Of a stretch of DNA of 64,000 nt, positions 1-9,230 are shown in pieces. Below the pieces are notes generated by a model. The model was not told the origin of the DNA. It ran no database searches and was given only the letters and a program-made list of their open reading frames with translations. Made by a program: the position numbers and the translations under genes. The stretch is from Thalassolituus maritimus (GTDB lineage Bacteria > Pseudomonadota > Gammaproteobacteria > Pseudomonadales > Oceanobacteraceae), in assembly GCA_913019975.1 (NCBI GenBank), contig CAJWBH010000001.1, forward strand, positions 62,001-126,000. The letters are read 5' to 3'. The stretch's first letter is position 1. Each line of letters starts with the position of its first letter.

Positions 1-163
1 TCACGCTGATTGCTTCGTTGCCACCGGTGTAGCCCAGTGCGGAGCGAGCAGCTTCAACGATGCCGTCAGCTGGATTCAGCAGAGGCTTCTGGTAGTAAAC
101 CTCGAGCCATTCACCTTTACTGTTGTGGGTACCAACACCAATGGCGATTGCGAATGTGGTCAT
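1..163 (-). CDS. dapD: Tetrahydrodipicolinate N-succinyltransferase, 5' end only (partial)
   Basis: The gene starts at 163 on the minus strand and runs off the left edge, leaving about 54 N-terminal residues. The visible sequence begins MTTFAIAIGVGTHNSKGEWL and continues with a YYQKPLLNP segment and a GYTGGNEAIS segment. This matches the N-terminus of the Pseudomonas-type DapD of the lysine/diaminopimelate pathway, which succinylates tetrahydrodipicolinate. The hexapeptide acyltransferase domain lies outside the window, so the call rests on the N-terminus and on the YffB-type neighbour, which commonly accompanies dap genes. The gene upstream, at 195-557, reads in the same direction and could be co-transcribed. 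Confidence 0.8.
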   Translation of the reverse strand, partial: MTTFAIAIGVGTHNSKGEWLEVYYQKPLLNPADGIVEAARSALGYTGGNEAISV

Positions 164-194
164 GAGTATTCCTCAAGTAGTCGTTTAAATGTTG

Positions 195-557
195 TTATTT
201 CAGGCGGGCTTCGTAGTCGTCTGCTTTGAAGCCAAGCACAAGCTCACTGCCAGTATCAAGAAGTGGGCGCTTTATGATTGAAGGGTTGTCGAGTATGACT
301 GCTTTCGCCGTGGTGTTATCCATCGCTTCACGGGTGCTTTCATCAAGCTTTCGCCAGGTTGTTCCGCGACGGTTGATCACCGCTTCCCAGCCTAGTTCAT
401 CGAGCCATGTATCCAGCTTGTCCGCCGGGACTCCTTCTTTTTTGTAGTCATGAAAGTGGTAGTCGATACCTGCGTCAGCCAGCCACTTAAGAGCTTTCTT
501 CATGGTGTCGCAGTTTTTGATACCGTAAATCGTCAGCACGGAGTATCCCTTATTCAT
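195..557 (-). CDS. ArsC/Spx-like reductase family protein (YffB type)
   Basis: A 120-residue small thioredoxin-fold protein of the ArsC superfamily. The N-terminal strand leads into IYGIKNCDTMKKAL, with the single reactive Cys at about residue 16. This is followed by INRRGTTWRKL and an SIIKRPLLDTG segment near residue 95, both typical of the YffB/Spx branch rather than of true plasmid-type arsenate reductases. It lies 31 bp upstream of dapD on the same strand, an arrangement recalled from other gammaproteobacteria, where yffB sits with dap genes. Its physiological substrate is not known. A second, more ArsC-like paralogue is at 28004-28354. Confidence 0.85.
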   Translation of the reverse strand: MNKGYSVLTIYGIKNCDTMKKALKWLADAGIDYHFHDYKKEGVPADKLDTWLDELGWEAVINRRGTTWRKLDESTREAMDNTTAKAVILDNPSIIKRPLLDTGSELVLGFKADDYEARLK

Positions 558-728
558 GTCTTAAATCGGTGCGGATGATACCAGAATGGGCAGGCTCGTT
601 CAGCAGGTGCTGTGCTTTGCTGGGCCAACCTGACAGGGGTGATTGTTCACAGTGCTTTTATTGGATGAATCTCGGCTTGCAGAGCTTTGGGGGCGGTCTA
701 CGCTTATAGCCAAAGAGGAGTCTTGCTT

Positions 729-2720
729 ATGTCGCTGATCAAGAGCTTGAGCATTCGTGCAAAACTGATGTTATTAATCGTGCCGCTATTGGCTGCTCTG
801 GTGTTGACTGATGTTCGTTTATTGCAGTCGATGAGTGCGCGAATTGCAAGCTTCAGTCACATCGAAGTGCTTGTAACCTTGACTCAGCTCAATAGTAATC
901 TTGCACATGAAATGCAAAAAGAGCGGGGCATGTCTGCGGGTTATCTTGGGAGTGGCGGGAGTTCCTTCGCACAGGCGATTGTTAAGCAGCGTCAGCTCGT
1001 GGATGCCCGCCGGGCCGATTGGGAAGCCTATATTCGTGACCATTCGTTGAAAGATTATCCAGGGGTTCAGCAAGAGATTAAGGCGGCGGAAAAACGCCTG
1101 GAACGCCTGGCTTCCGTAAGAAAATCTGTCACAGACCAATCGGTCGAGCTCGGTGAGGTACTTAAGTTCTACACCGGCACCATTGCACATCTTCTGAGTG
1201 TACCTGCGCAAGCTGCGCATTATTCGGAGGATGCAAAGGCTACGCTTGATCTCTCCGCTTATTATTCATTCCTCCAGGGCAAAGAGCGAGCGGGTATCGA
1301 GAGAGCGGTGCTTAGTAACGCATTTGGTGCAGATCAGTTTAATGGTGCTCTGTACTCACGCTTTGTGCACCTGGTTGCTGAACAAGAGAGTCACTTTCGT
1401 GAGTTTGCCGCTTTCACTGATGATGATGGGGCGACATTGTGGGAGCGGTTCAATGTCAGTGCAGAAGTTGTTGCAGTCCAGAAGTATCGTGATATCGCCC
1501 ACAGGCAGTCTGGCACCGGTGGTTTTGGGGTGAAGGCAGCTGATTGGTTTGCAGCGTCAACAGCGCGTATTAATAAATTGAAAGAGGTCGAAGATACCCT
1601 GTCAGCCGCGCTCATCAGCAACGCAAAAGCAGGTGGTACTCTGGCTCAGAGTGAATTTGTAGGTATGCTGACTATCGCAGTTGCTGTTATTGCGGTATCG
1701 ATTTTGCTGGTTTGGCTCGTCGTCGCAATGCTGGTTAACCAGATCAGGGAAGTCGTGCAGGGGTTGAAGCGGGTTTCAGACAACCTGCAACTTGATGTGC
1801 CGGCTATGATTCATACGGATGATGAACTCGGCGAGGCAGCGAGAGCCTTTAACAGCATGCAGGCACAGATTGCGGATATGATCCATTCAATCGACAGCAC
1901 ATCGAAACAACTGTCTTTGATCGCTATTCAGAACCACGCGACGATCTCACTAAGTACCAAAGGTATGAAACAGCAACAGACAGAGACTGAATCTGTTGTC
2001 GAGTCCGTCGGCCAGCTTGAGATCGCAGCTCGGGATATTGCGGTGAATATTCACAATATGTCTGAGCAGACTGATTCTGCCGATACGACGATCGGGAAAA
2101 GCGTCGGTGTTGTCCAAGAGAGTGTTGGCAAGATCGCCAGTCTGGATGAAACGATGACTTCGGTCGCGGGTGTGATTCGCGAATTGCACGGTCGTAGTGA
2201 GTCTATCGGCAGCGTGTTGAGTGTGATCAAGGCGATTGCAGAGCAAACTAATCTACTGGCACTTAACGCAGCTATCGAAGCTGCAAGGGCGGGCGAGCAG
2301 GGGCGTGGTTTCGCTGTTGTTGCTGATGAGGTCCGCAGCCTGGCTCAGAGAACACAGGAATCGACGTATGAGATTGAGCAAATCGTCAGTCAGTTCCAGT
2401 CGCAGACTCAGGAAGCGTTTAAAGCCGTTGAGGGCTCAAAAGATGTTGTTACAGGAGCCGTGTCACTGTCCGGTACGCTCAGTCAGGAGTTGTCGATGAT
2501 CCGTGATGCAGTGGCTGGTATTCGGGATATGTCAGACCAGATCGCCGCCGCCGCTGAAGAGCAGGTGCAGACCAATGGAGAGGTATCGACGCGCACGAGA
2601 AATATCTTCAATATATCGCGTCATACCGCTGCAACAGGTAATTTCATGCGTAAAACCGCAGAAGAGCAGCGCGCTCTGGCCCGGACATTACAGGATCAGG
2701 CCGAGCGGTTCGAATTATAG
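729..2720 (+). CDS. Methyl-accepting chemotaxis protein with NIT sensor domain
   Basis: A 663-residue transmembrane chemoreceptor. I take the ATG at 729, preceded by AGAGGAG eight bases upstream, rather than the in-frame TTG at 687. TM1 is at about residues 13-33 and TM2 at about 310-336, enclosing a periplasmic helical region. The motif [12 protein letters not shown] near residue 63 is the hallmark of NIT (nitrate/nitrite-sensing type) domains. A HAMP segment follows TM2, and then comes the cytoplasmic signalling domain with the invariant hairpin tip ([20 protein letters not shown], about residues 505-524) that contacts CheA and CheW. No che genes are nearby, so it is an orphan receptor. The ligand cannot be read from the sequence, and nitrate is only a family-level guess. 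Its stop codon overlaps the convergent gene by a few bases. Confidence 0.9.
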   Translation: MSLIKSLSIRAKLMLLIVPLLAALVLTDVRLLQSMSARIASFSHIEVLVTLTQLNSNLAHEMQKERGMSAGYLGSGGSSFAQAIVKQRQLVDARRADWEAYIRDHSLKDYPGVQQEIKAAEKRLERLASVRKSVTDQSVELGEVLKFYTGTIAHLLSVPAQAAHYSEDAKATLDLSAYYSFLQGKERAGIERAVLSNAFGADQFNGALYSRFVHLVAEQESHFREFAAFTDDDGATLWERFNVSAEVVAVQKYRDIAHRQSGTGGFGVKAADWFAASTARINKLKEVEDTLSAALISNAKAGGTLAQSEFVGMLTIAVAVIAVSILLVWLVVAMLVNQIREVVQGLKRVSDNLQLDVPAMIHTDDELGEAARAFNSMQAQIADMIHSIDSTSKQLSLIAIQNHATISLSTKGMKQQQTETESVVESVGQLEIAARDIAVNIHNMSEQTDSADTTIGKSVGVVQESVGKIASLDETMTSVAGVIRELHGRSESIGSVLSVIKAIAEQTNLLALNAAIEAARAGEQGRGFAVVADEVRSLAQRTQESTYEIEQIVSQFQSQTQEAFKAVEGSKDVVTGAVSLSGTLSQELSMIRDAVAGIRDMSDQIAAAAEEQVQTNGEVSTRTRNIFNISRHTAATGNFMRKTAEEQRALARTLQDQAERFEL

Positions 2721-3974
2721 GCGATAGCTTCGCTTCTGAGCCGACTCAAGCAGTGAGTCGGCGGAGTTCCCTTCGTTGTGCTCTTCCTGAAATACCGACC
2801 ACCAATCGGTAATCTTACCGTTTTCATAGATGGCGATATGGCCAAACTGACGAAACACCGACTCGCTTTGTGTCGGTCTCAGGAAAATATAGTCATCTTC
2901 TTCGATCTTCGTATCCTTCGGAAACCCATACAGTTCCTGATTACTGGACCGGCCATGAAGACGAACCTGTTCCGTTTCCCTTGGGTAGACAGGTTTTGCA
3001 AGCCAGTTACCGCCGTAGATAAAAGCCCCTTGAGATGGAAGGAAGCCAGTCCAGCGGAGAACTGCCGACACAGCAGGTGATAGAGGAATCTCTGGGCGAT
3101 CTACCTTCTTCAGAACAGGCGCGGCTATGTAGGCTGCGGCAATATGATGCTCCAGGGTATCAACATCGTAGTTCTTGGGTTTAACCAATGCAGAGCCAGC
3201 CGCGATCTCTGATACAAAGCTGTTGTCGGTATACATGGTGTAGGTTGAGCTGCCGCCAGTATTGAGCGTCAGGTCTTTGAGGGCATCGTTTCCCAACTCT
3301 GTTTCTACCGCCTGAAGAAAGTTGCTATATCGCCCCCGGGCATCTGCAAACGCACGCCGGGCGCCACCGAGAATAGCTGGAATGTGTGGGATATGAGCCT
3401 CGTAGCCCATTAAGCCGGTCAGTATCAGGTGGTCTGAGTTCTGAATTATCCGTAAAGCTTCGGTGAATTCACTGCTGCTCCGGAAGCCACCCCGATGCAT
3501 ACCTACGTCGATTTCCAGGCTGACCCTGATGGTCAGATTGTTCTCCCGGGCAAACTGGCCGTATTGAGCTAACCGGCGAGGGCTATCTATCAGCCACTGC
3601 AGTTGAAGATCCGGAGAGAAGCACATACTGCTGGTTTGCTTTTTATGCCAGTTATAGAAATGGCGTGCTGCGCGAATGGGAAGGGGTTTTCCCATCAGAA
3701 TGTCGGCAGACGGAATCTGATTCACGATTTGCAGCAGAAAGGGTAGATGGAAGCACATCAGTCTTTGACTGCCAGTGCGCCGCATAATGTACTGAAGCAG
3801 TGGAATTGAGGGTAACGACTTAGTGACAAGGCGATAGTCGAACCCTTTATTCAGTACGTCGATAAGGTGGTCAATATTTCTATCCAGACGTTCCTTATCC
3901 AGTACTAGGGTCGGCGTGCAGATCTCAGCCTCATGCAAGGCCTCGGTCAGCGCCGTAAAATACAAGTCGTTCAT
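2715..3974 (-). CDS. Fold-type III PLP enzyme, D-threonine aldolase/D-serine dehydratase-like
   Basis: About 419 residues, resembling the alanine racemase-N fold family that includes D-threonine aldolase and DSD1-type D-serine dehydratase. Early motifs are [17 protein letters not shown] (about residues 18-34) and [10 protein letters not shown], where Lys52 is the likely PLP Schiff-base lysine. The segment [13 protein letters not shown] matches the family barrel. Many members of this family have RPHxKTHK at the PLP lysine, so the RLVTKS form is divergent and the substrate is uncertain. The start at 3974 (ATG) is chosen over a GTG at 3998, and neither has a strong Shine-Dalgarno. It is convergent with the chemoreceptor and separated from sufT by about 140 bp, so probably a single-gene unit. 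Confidence 0.7.
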   Translation of the reverse strand: MNDLYFTALTEALHEAEICTPTLVLDKERLDRNIDHLIDVLNKGFDYRLVTKSLPSIPLLQYIMRRTGSQRLMCFHLPFLLQIVNQIPSADILMGKPLPIRAARHFYNWHKKQTSSMCFSPDLQLQWLIDSPRRLAQYGQFARENNLTIRVSLEIDVGMHRGGFRSSSEFTEALRIIQNSDHLILTGLMGYEAHIPHIPAILGGARRAFADARGRYSNFLQAVETELGNDALKDLTLNTGGSSTYTMYTDNSFVSEIAAGSALVKPKNYDVDTLEHHIAAAYIAAPVLKKVDRPEIPLSPAVSAVLRWTGFLPSQGAFIYGGNWLAKPVYPRETEQVRLHGRSSNQELYGFPKDTKIEEDDYIFLRPTQSESVFRQFGHIAIYENGKITDWWSVFQEEHNEGNSADSLLESAQKRSYRL

Positions 3975-4116
3975 TGCTCGCCTGGGCCAGACGGCCACTT
4001 TTTATTGCTATTTTATTTTTATTATTACTAATGCATCGGCAATGTTGCCAAACTGGTAACATCATATCCGGCCATTGTTGAAATAGCCAGTTTACCGCGA
4101 ACGACTGGTCAGAGAG

Positions 4117-4650
4117 TCAGAAGAAGAGTCCGGCCTCAAGTTGGGCTTCTTCGGTCATCATGTCGCGGCTCCAGGGCGGGTCAAAGACCAGTTCAACATT
4201 GACAGAAGCGACATTAGGAACTTTTGCGACACGGTATTTCACATCAGAAACCAGAACGGGCCCCATACCGCAGGTAGGGGCTGTCAGTGTCATGCGGATA
4301 TTGACGTCGGTACCCTCGATATCGATACCGTAGATCAGCCCGAGATCGAGAAGGTTGATCGGAATTTCAGGATCGAAGATGGTGCGAAGAGCCTGCTCAA
4401 TCTGTTCTTTGTGAACCTGACCGTCACCTGGGTCATCGAAGGTGATGCTCTCAGACTCAAGCCCAAGCGCAGCCGCATCTGTACCATCGACGCGCATCAT
4501 ATTGCCGTTCACCGTCACCGTATAATTACCACCCAATGCCTGATTGATGGTGACGAAGGTACCGGCGCTGATTGTCGTCGGCGTGCCGGACGGCACCATG
4601 CGAGCAGGACAATTATCGTTGGCAACCACCATTCGACGTTCAATAGACAT
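4117..4650 (-). CDS. sufT: Fe-S cluster assembly protein SufT (DUF59/MIP18 family)
   Basis: 177 residues. An N-terminal extension of about 75 residues typical of SufT precedes a DUF59 domain with FDPEIPINLLDLGLIY (about residues 92-107) and TAPTCGMGP (Cys127 in the conserved TCxMG context). SufT acts as an auxiliary maturation factor in Fe-S cluster delivery, especially under high demand. Here it lies about 3 kb from the suf operon, separated by the oppositely oriented rhomboid operon. In many bacteria it is inside the suf operon, so the placement is slightly unusual but consistent with the function. Divergent from the gene at 4834, with a 183-bp shared intergenic region where I see no clear operator. 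Confidence 0.85.
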   Translation of the reverse strand: MSIERRMVVANDNCPARMVPSGTPTTISAGTFVTINQALGGNYTVTVNGNMMRVDGTDAAALGLESESITFDDPGDGQVHKEQIEQALRTIFDPEIPINLLDLGLIYGIDIEGTDVNIRMTLTAPTCGMGPVLVSDVKYRVAKVPNVASVNVELVFDPPWSRDMMTEEAQLEAGLFF

Positions 4651-4833
4651 GGATTCAACCTGTGATCTGGATAAAACGCGTATTCTAACAGGATTGGCGA
4701 TACTTTATTCACTCAGTTAGCACACGGGAACTGAGTTTGTAGAGTTGTCCGACGAGGGGAAGCAGTTTAAGCTGGCAGAGTTTACAGGGTGGTGGGCTGG
4801 AGCCCTGCCACGAGCGACAAGGACAGCTACTAC

Positions 4834-6264
4834 ATGATTATCCTTCCCGTTGAGCGGCGCCTGAACTGGAGTCACCCGCCGATTGTTCTGATCGGTATCA
4901 TCCTTCTGAATATCCTCGTATTTTTTCTCTATCAGAGCGGCGATACCGAACGTTATATCAAGGCAATTACTGCGTACAACGAGTCGGGGTACCTTGAAGA
5001 TGAATGGCCACACTACCAGACTTATCTGGAACAACAGGGCGACATTGAGCACCTCGAAGAGCTGCGGGCATATCATGAAGACGACATGATTTTTCCGGTC
5101 GCAACTGCGGTTGTGACAGACAGGGGGTTCTATAAATACCTTGAAGCGAACGGCCCCTCGTTGTTTTACCCGAGCTTTTATTACGAGTGGGTTGATCGCC
5201 GCTCTGAGATCAATGAGCAGATAGACAGTATCAGTAGTGTGCGTTTTGGTGTGAAGCCGAACGACCTCTCGGTGATTGACCTTTTCATGTATCAGTTTCT
5301 CCACGGTGATTTTATGCACCTGATGGGGAACATGATGTTTCTGATGATTTGTGGCTTTGTCGTTGAAGCCGTTCTCGGGCACCTGTCTTTTCTTGGGCTG
5401 TATCTGCTCGGCGGTATTGTGGCTGGTATTTCACATGCAGCGGTGGATTTCACTTCAGAACAACCTTTGGTCGGTGCTTCGGGCTCATTGTCGGCGGTAA
5501 TGGCAATGTATCTGATTATTTATCGATGGCAGACTATTCGCTTCTTTTATTGGTTCTATTTGATCGTTGGTTACTTCCGGGCACCAGCGATGATTCTTCT
5601 GCCGGTGTATATCGGCAAAGAGCTGATCAGCTTTTATTCAGACCCTGACAGTAACGTCGCCTTTATGGCTCATGCTGGTGGTTTTGTTGCTGGTGCATTG
5701 TCTGTTGGGGCGCTGGCTCTGATTCGCCCTGAGTTACTTAAATTCGAATACATCGAAACGCCTGAAGATGATACCGAACCTTATCGTCAGCAACTTGCGG
5801 AGATATACGCTGCCATTGAGAAGTATCGCTTTGATACTGCTCAGCATCGTATAGAGCAGGCAATTGCGACCTATGGTGAGGAGTTTGAATTACTGCTACT
5901 TCAGTACAACCTGCTTAAATTACGCAGGAATAAGACCTGGCTTGCGAGCCTGAAAAAAGTTCTGCGCTACGAAGATACCTCAGACGAAGAATTAATCCGC
6001 CAACGCGATATATGGGCAGATATCCGGCCCTACCTTAAGCATATTGACTCAGAAACGCTGGCGATCTGTGGCTCAAATTTTTCTCACTTAGAGGATCTCA
6101 GTTTCTCAGAAGAGATCTTTTCTCTATTGAAAAAGCGCAATGCAAAGCCATCTGAATTGAGCCGGGTGGCGACCAGCCTGGCCAAAGCGCACAGTCGCCA
6201 GAATCGGGCAGATAAACAGCAATACTATGTCAGCGTTGCTGAACAACTGGCGATGGGGGCATAA
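4834..6264 (+). CDS. Rhomboid family intramembrane serine protease with C-terminal helical tail
   Basis: 476 residues from the ATG at 4834, preceded by AAGGA; an upstream in-frame GTG at 4789 is less likely. TM1 is at about residues 15-33, followed by a loop of about 100 residues, longer than in GlpG-type rhomboids. The catalytic core is then visible: HGDFMHLMGN with oxyanion Asn166, VGASGS with nucleophile Ser216, and FMAHAGGF with catalytic His280, all in membrane segments. After about residue 305 there is a cytoplasmic, probably alpha-helical or TPR-like region of about 170 residues. The catalytic dyad is complete, so it should be active. The next gene starts on the base after its stop codon, so the two are surely co-transcribed and probably act together. 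Confidence 0.88.
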   Translation: MIILPVERRLNWSHPPIVLIGIILLNILVFFLYQSGDTERYIKAITAYNESGYLEDEWPHYQTYLEQQGDIEHLEELRAYHEDDMIFPVATAVVTDRGFYKYLEANGPSLFYPSFYYEWVDRRSEINEQIDSISSVRFGVKPNDLSVIDLFMYQFLHGDFMHLMGNMMFLMICGFVVEAVLGHLSFLGLYLLGGIVAGISHAAVDFTSEQPLVGASGSLSAVMAMYLIIYRWQTIRFFYWFYLIVGYFRAPAMILLPVYIGKELISFYSDPDSNVAFMAHAGGFVAGALSVGALALIRPELLKFEYIETPEDDTEPYRQQLAEIYAAIEKYRFDTAQHRIEQAIATYGEEFELLLLQYNLLKLRRNKTWLASLKKVLRYEDTSDEELIRQRDIWADIRPYLKHIDSETLAICGSNFSHLEDLSFSEEIFSLLKKRNAKPSELSRVATSLAKAHSRQNRADKQQYYVSVAEQLAMGA

Positions 6265-7611
6265 ATGAAGTACTGCAAATATCATCCTACCGAAGCCGCC
6301 ACCTGGCACTGTACTCATTGCGACTGTCAGGTATGCGATACCTGCACCCAGGAGTCTGAAAGGGGGGAGGACCGCTACTGCTGCAAATGTGGCGCGACGC
6401 TCGAGTCACTGGGATCTGCGTATACGGCTGAACCCTTCTGGGAACGACTCTCTGAAACTTTCCGGTATCCGCTCACTGTACCGGTTATGACTCTGATAAT
6501 TGTACTGTCCGCTATCAGCGGTGTTCTGTTCTTTGTGCCTATCGTAGGTGCTGTGGCAGGATTGATCTCGGCGGGTATTCTCACCAAGTACAGCTTTCAA
6601 TGCCTGGAAGAGACGGCCGCGGGAAATATGTCTCCGCCCGACCTGAGCGAAGCCTTCTCGGGTGGCATCGTGATTATTTTCAAAATGATTGGTTTAATTA
6701 TCCTGATTACCGCAGGTGGGATCGGCTCATACCATTATTTGGGTGCAGGGATTACCGGGCTACTCGGAGCCTTGGTTGTTCTCAGTATTCCGGCCTTTCT
6801 TATTAACTTTGCGTTAACAGATCGCGTACTGGCGTCGTTTGCGCCACCGAATATATTACGTATCGTCAGTGCTGTTGGTTTACCGTACGGTATTCTGATT
6901 GGCCTTCTTTTATTGATGAGTTCGTCTGTGGGTTTGCTTTCTTACATGGTCTTCTCTGGATTCGAGTGGGCGAGCATGATTCTGCAATCAGTCATTTCTA
7001 ATTTCTATATGGTGGTTATCTTTCACCTCCTCGGCTACGTGGTTTTCCAGTATCAGGAAAAGCTTGGTTTTTACGCGCGAGCGCAGACGGGGGATGCTCC
7101 GATATATCGGAGCGAAGTAGAGCGTAGCCGGGCGAAGATCAGTGTTCTGATCAAAGAAGGCGACTATGAGGGCGTCAATCGCTTATATAAGAAAACACTG
7201 GATCGTCATGGGCAGGACCTGTCGCTCAATGATGAATACTTCGAGTTCCTAACGGCTACCGGAAACAAAGAAGATCTGCTTGAGTTTGCCGACGACTATA
7301 TGGCTTACAAGCTACATAAAGGACACCAGGCCCAGCTTAAGCGAATTTATAACCAGACCCGCAGTGTGGTTCCCGACTTTAAACCGACAAGTCACGAAGT
7401 TCGTTTCACTCTCGCGCAGGATTACGCATCCTTTGGGGATTACCCAGCCGTAATTCGACTGGTGAATGGTATGCATCAGGACTGCTCAGATAATCAGCTA
7501 TTGATTAAAGCCTATTCGTTGATGCATGAAGCGCTACAGGCGCTTGAAAAAGAAGAGATGGCGTCACGGTGTAAGAAACTGCTTAACCGGCTGGAGGCTC
7601 AAGCCGTTTAA
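6265..7611 (+). CDS. Membrane protein with N-terminal B-box-like zinc finger and C-terminal TPR-like region
   Basis: 448 residues with no firm family assignment. The first 45 residues hold a Cys/His cluster (C4, H7, C16, C19, C24, C27, C39, C42) spaced like a B-box/RING-type zinc-binding fold. Several hydrophobic segments follow between residues 68 and 275 (VPVMTLIIVLSAISGVLFFV, a glycine-rich LIILITAGGIGSY segment and others), reminiscent of Yip1-like or DUF4013-like helical bundles. The last 170 residues are hydrophilic and helical, TPR-like, echoing the tail of the rhomboid gene immediately upstream. An adaptor or substrate of that protease is a reasonable inference from the operon, but no function is shown by the sequence. 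Confidence 0.75.
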   Translation: MKYCKYHPTEAATWHCTHCDCQVCDTCTQESERGEDRYCCKCGATLESLGSAYTAEPFWERLSETFRYPLTVPVMTLIIVLSAISGVLFFVPIVGAVAGLISAGILTKYSFQCLEETAAGNMSPPDLSEAFSGGIVIIFKMIGLIILITAGGIGSYHYLGAGITGLLGALVVLSIPAFLINFALTDRVLASFAPPNILRIVSAVGLPYGILIGLLLLMSSSVGLLSYMVFSGFEWASMILQSVISNFYMVVIFHLLGYVVFQYQEKLGFYARAQTGDAPIYRSEVERSRAKISVLIKEGDYEGVNRLYKKTLDRHGQDLSLNDEYFEFLTATGNKEDLLEFADDYMAYKLHKGHQAQLKRIYNQTRSVVPDFKPTSHEVRFTLAQDYASFGDYPAVIRLVNGMHQDCSDNQLLIKAYSLMHEALQALEKEEMASRCKKLLNRLEAQAV

Positions 7612-7632
7612 GCAGGGCAGCTCAACTGAGCC

Positions 7633-7992
7633 TCAGACGCTGAAACTTTCACCGCAGCCACACAGGTCTTTGGCATTCGGGTTATTGAAGGTAATGGTGC
7701 TGTTCAGGCCTTCTTTGGTGAAGTCGATCACCGTGCCACGGACATAGGCACGGGCGTCTGCTGCAACGTAAAGGGTCACGTCGTCGGCTACCTGAATCGC
7801 ATCGTCTTCTGACTTTTCATCATCAACGAATTCGACATCATATTTAAAGCCTGAACAGCCACTCTTTTTGACTGCAAGGCGAATACCTTTCATGTCTGGG
7901 TTTTTGCTCAGCTGCTTACGCACGTGTGCAATCGCTGCCTCCGTCATGGAGACTTCTGCTTTAGCATTTGGATCATAAGTCTCAATATTCAT
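7633..7992 (-). CDS. sufA: A-type Fe-S carrier SufA
   Basis: 119 residues of the HesB/IscA/SufA/ErpA family. The three cluster-binding cysteines are present: Cys46 in VKKSGCSGFKY, and Cys111 and Cys113 in the C-terminal LCGCGESF. These proteins receive an Fe-S cluster from the SufBCD scaffold and pass it to apo-proteins. It is the last gene of the leftward suf operon, 12 bp after sufS, which favours SufA over ErpA or IscA. The C-terminal tail beyond the CGCGESF motif is minimal, as usual. Confidence 0.93.
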   Translation of the reverse strand: MNIETYDPNAKAEVSMTEAAIAHVRKQLSKNPDMKGIRLAVKKSGCSGFKYDVEFVDDEKSEDDAIQVADDVTLYVAADARAYVRGTVIDFTKEGLNSTITFNNPNAKDLCGCGESFSV

Positions 7993-8004
7993 AGCCGGAT
8001 CACC

Positions 8005-9228
8005 TTAGAGTAAAAACATTCTGGCTTTTTCAAGGCCAGCAAACAGGCGCTCAACATCGTCCATGGTGTTATAAAAACTGAACGAGGCACGAACTGTACC
8101 CGGCACCTTAAACTGGTTCATCAATGGCATCGCACAGTGATGGCCAGTGCGAACGGCAATGCCTTGCTGGTCGAGCAGAGTCCCGACGTCAGCAGGGTGT
8201 GCACCATCCAACAGGAAGCTGAATACGCTCGCTTTATGTGGTGCAGTACCGATTTTACGGATACCGCCAATCTCGTCGGCCAGTTCGTTGGCACGTACGA
8301 GCAGCGCATTCTCGTGTTGCTCAAGTGCTGCACGGTCCACGCCATTCAGATAACTAACCGCGGCAGCCAAACCGATGGCCCCAGCAATGTTGGGGGTGCC
8401 TGCTTCAAATTTAAAGGGCAGAACATTGTAGGTTGTACCATCGAAAGAGCAGTGCTCAATCATTTCACCTCCGCCTTGATAAGGCGGCATGGCATTCAGC
8501 AGTTCTTCTTTGCCGTACAGCACACCGATACCAGTCGGGCCGAACAGCTTATGACCAGAGAAGGCGTAGAAGTCGACATCGAGTGCCTGCACATCGACAT
8601 CCCAGTGGGCAACGGCCTGGGCACCATCAACCAGTACTTTGGCACCTACATCGTGAGACATCTTAATAATGTCAGCGACGGGATTAATCGTGCCTAATGC
8701 GTTGGACACATGAACAACGCCCACTAGTTTTACCTTATCGTTGAGCATGGAAGTAAACGCTTCCATATCCAACTCGCCATTATCTTTTACCGGAATAGGA
8801 CGAAGTGTTGCACCTGTCTGCTCACACAGCATCTGCCACGGAACGATGTTCGAGTGGTGCTCCATGCCTGACACGAGAATTTCGTCACCGGCCTTGATGT
8901 TCTGACGGCCCCAGGTCGCAGCAACCAGATTAATCGACTCGGTTGTGCCACGGGTCCAGACGACTTCTTCTGACTTGTTCGCGTTTAGAAACGCCTGCAG
9001 GGTTTTGCGTGCGTCTTCAAACTGTTGCGTAGCGCGATCACTCAGAGTGTGAGCGCCACGGTGAACATTCGAATTATTCAGGCGATAATAATCACTCAGC
9101 GCATCAATAACGCATTGCGGCTTTTGAGTGGTCGCGCCGTTATCGAGGTAAACCAGCGGCTTGCCGTTCACTTCCTGATGAAGTGCCGGGAATTGTGCAC
9201 GGATGTCGTTAATCAGCGCCTGAGTCAT
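8005..9228 (-). CDS. sufS: Cysteine desulfurase SufS
   Basis: 407 residues, a class II (SufS/CsdA-type) PLP-dependent cysteine desulfurase that mobilises sulfur from L-cysteine for cluster assembly. The PLP lysine is Lys227 in FYAFSGHKLFGPTG. The catalytic persulfide Cys365 lies in RTGHHCAMPL, in the short rigid loop typical of the SufS class. Family motifs YLDNGATTQKP and GMEHHSNIVPW are also present. Length is normal. Two bases separate it from sufD, so translation is probably coupled. No sufE or sufU is found in this operon or window, so the sulfur-accepting partner must be encoded elsewhere. Confidence 0.96.
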   Translation of the reverse strand: MTQALINDIRAQFPALHQEVNGKPLVYLDNGATTQKPQCVIDALSDYYRLNNSNVHRGAHTLSDRATQQFEDARKTLQAFLNANKSEEVVWTRGTTESINLVAATWGRQNIKAGDEILVSGMEHHSNIVPWQMLCEQTGATLRPIPVKDNGELDMEAFTSMLNDKVKLVGVVHVSNALGTINPVADIIKMSHDVGAKVLVDGAQAVAHWDVDVQALDVDFYAFSGHKLFGPTGIGVLYGKEELLNAMPPYQGGGEMIEHCSFDGTTYNVLPFKFEAGTPNIAGAIGLAAAVSYLNGVDRAALEQHENALLVRANELADEIGGIRKIGTAPHKASVFSFLLDGAHPADVGTLLDQQGIAVRTGHHCAMPLMNQFKVPGTVRASFSFYNTMDDVERLFAGLEKARMFLL

Positions 9229-9230
9229 TC

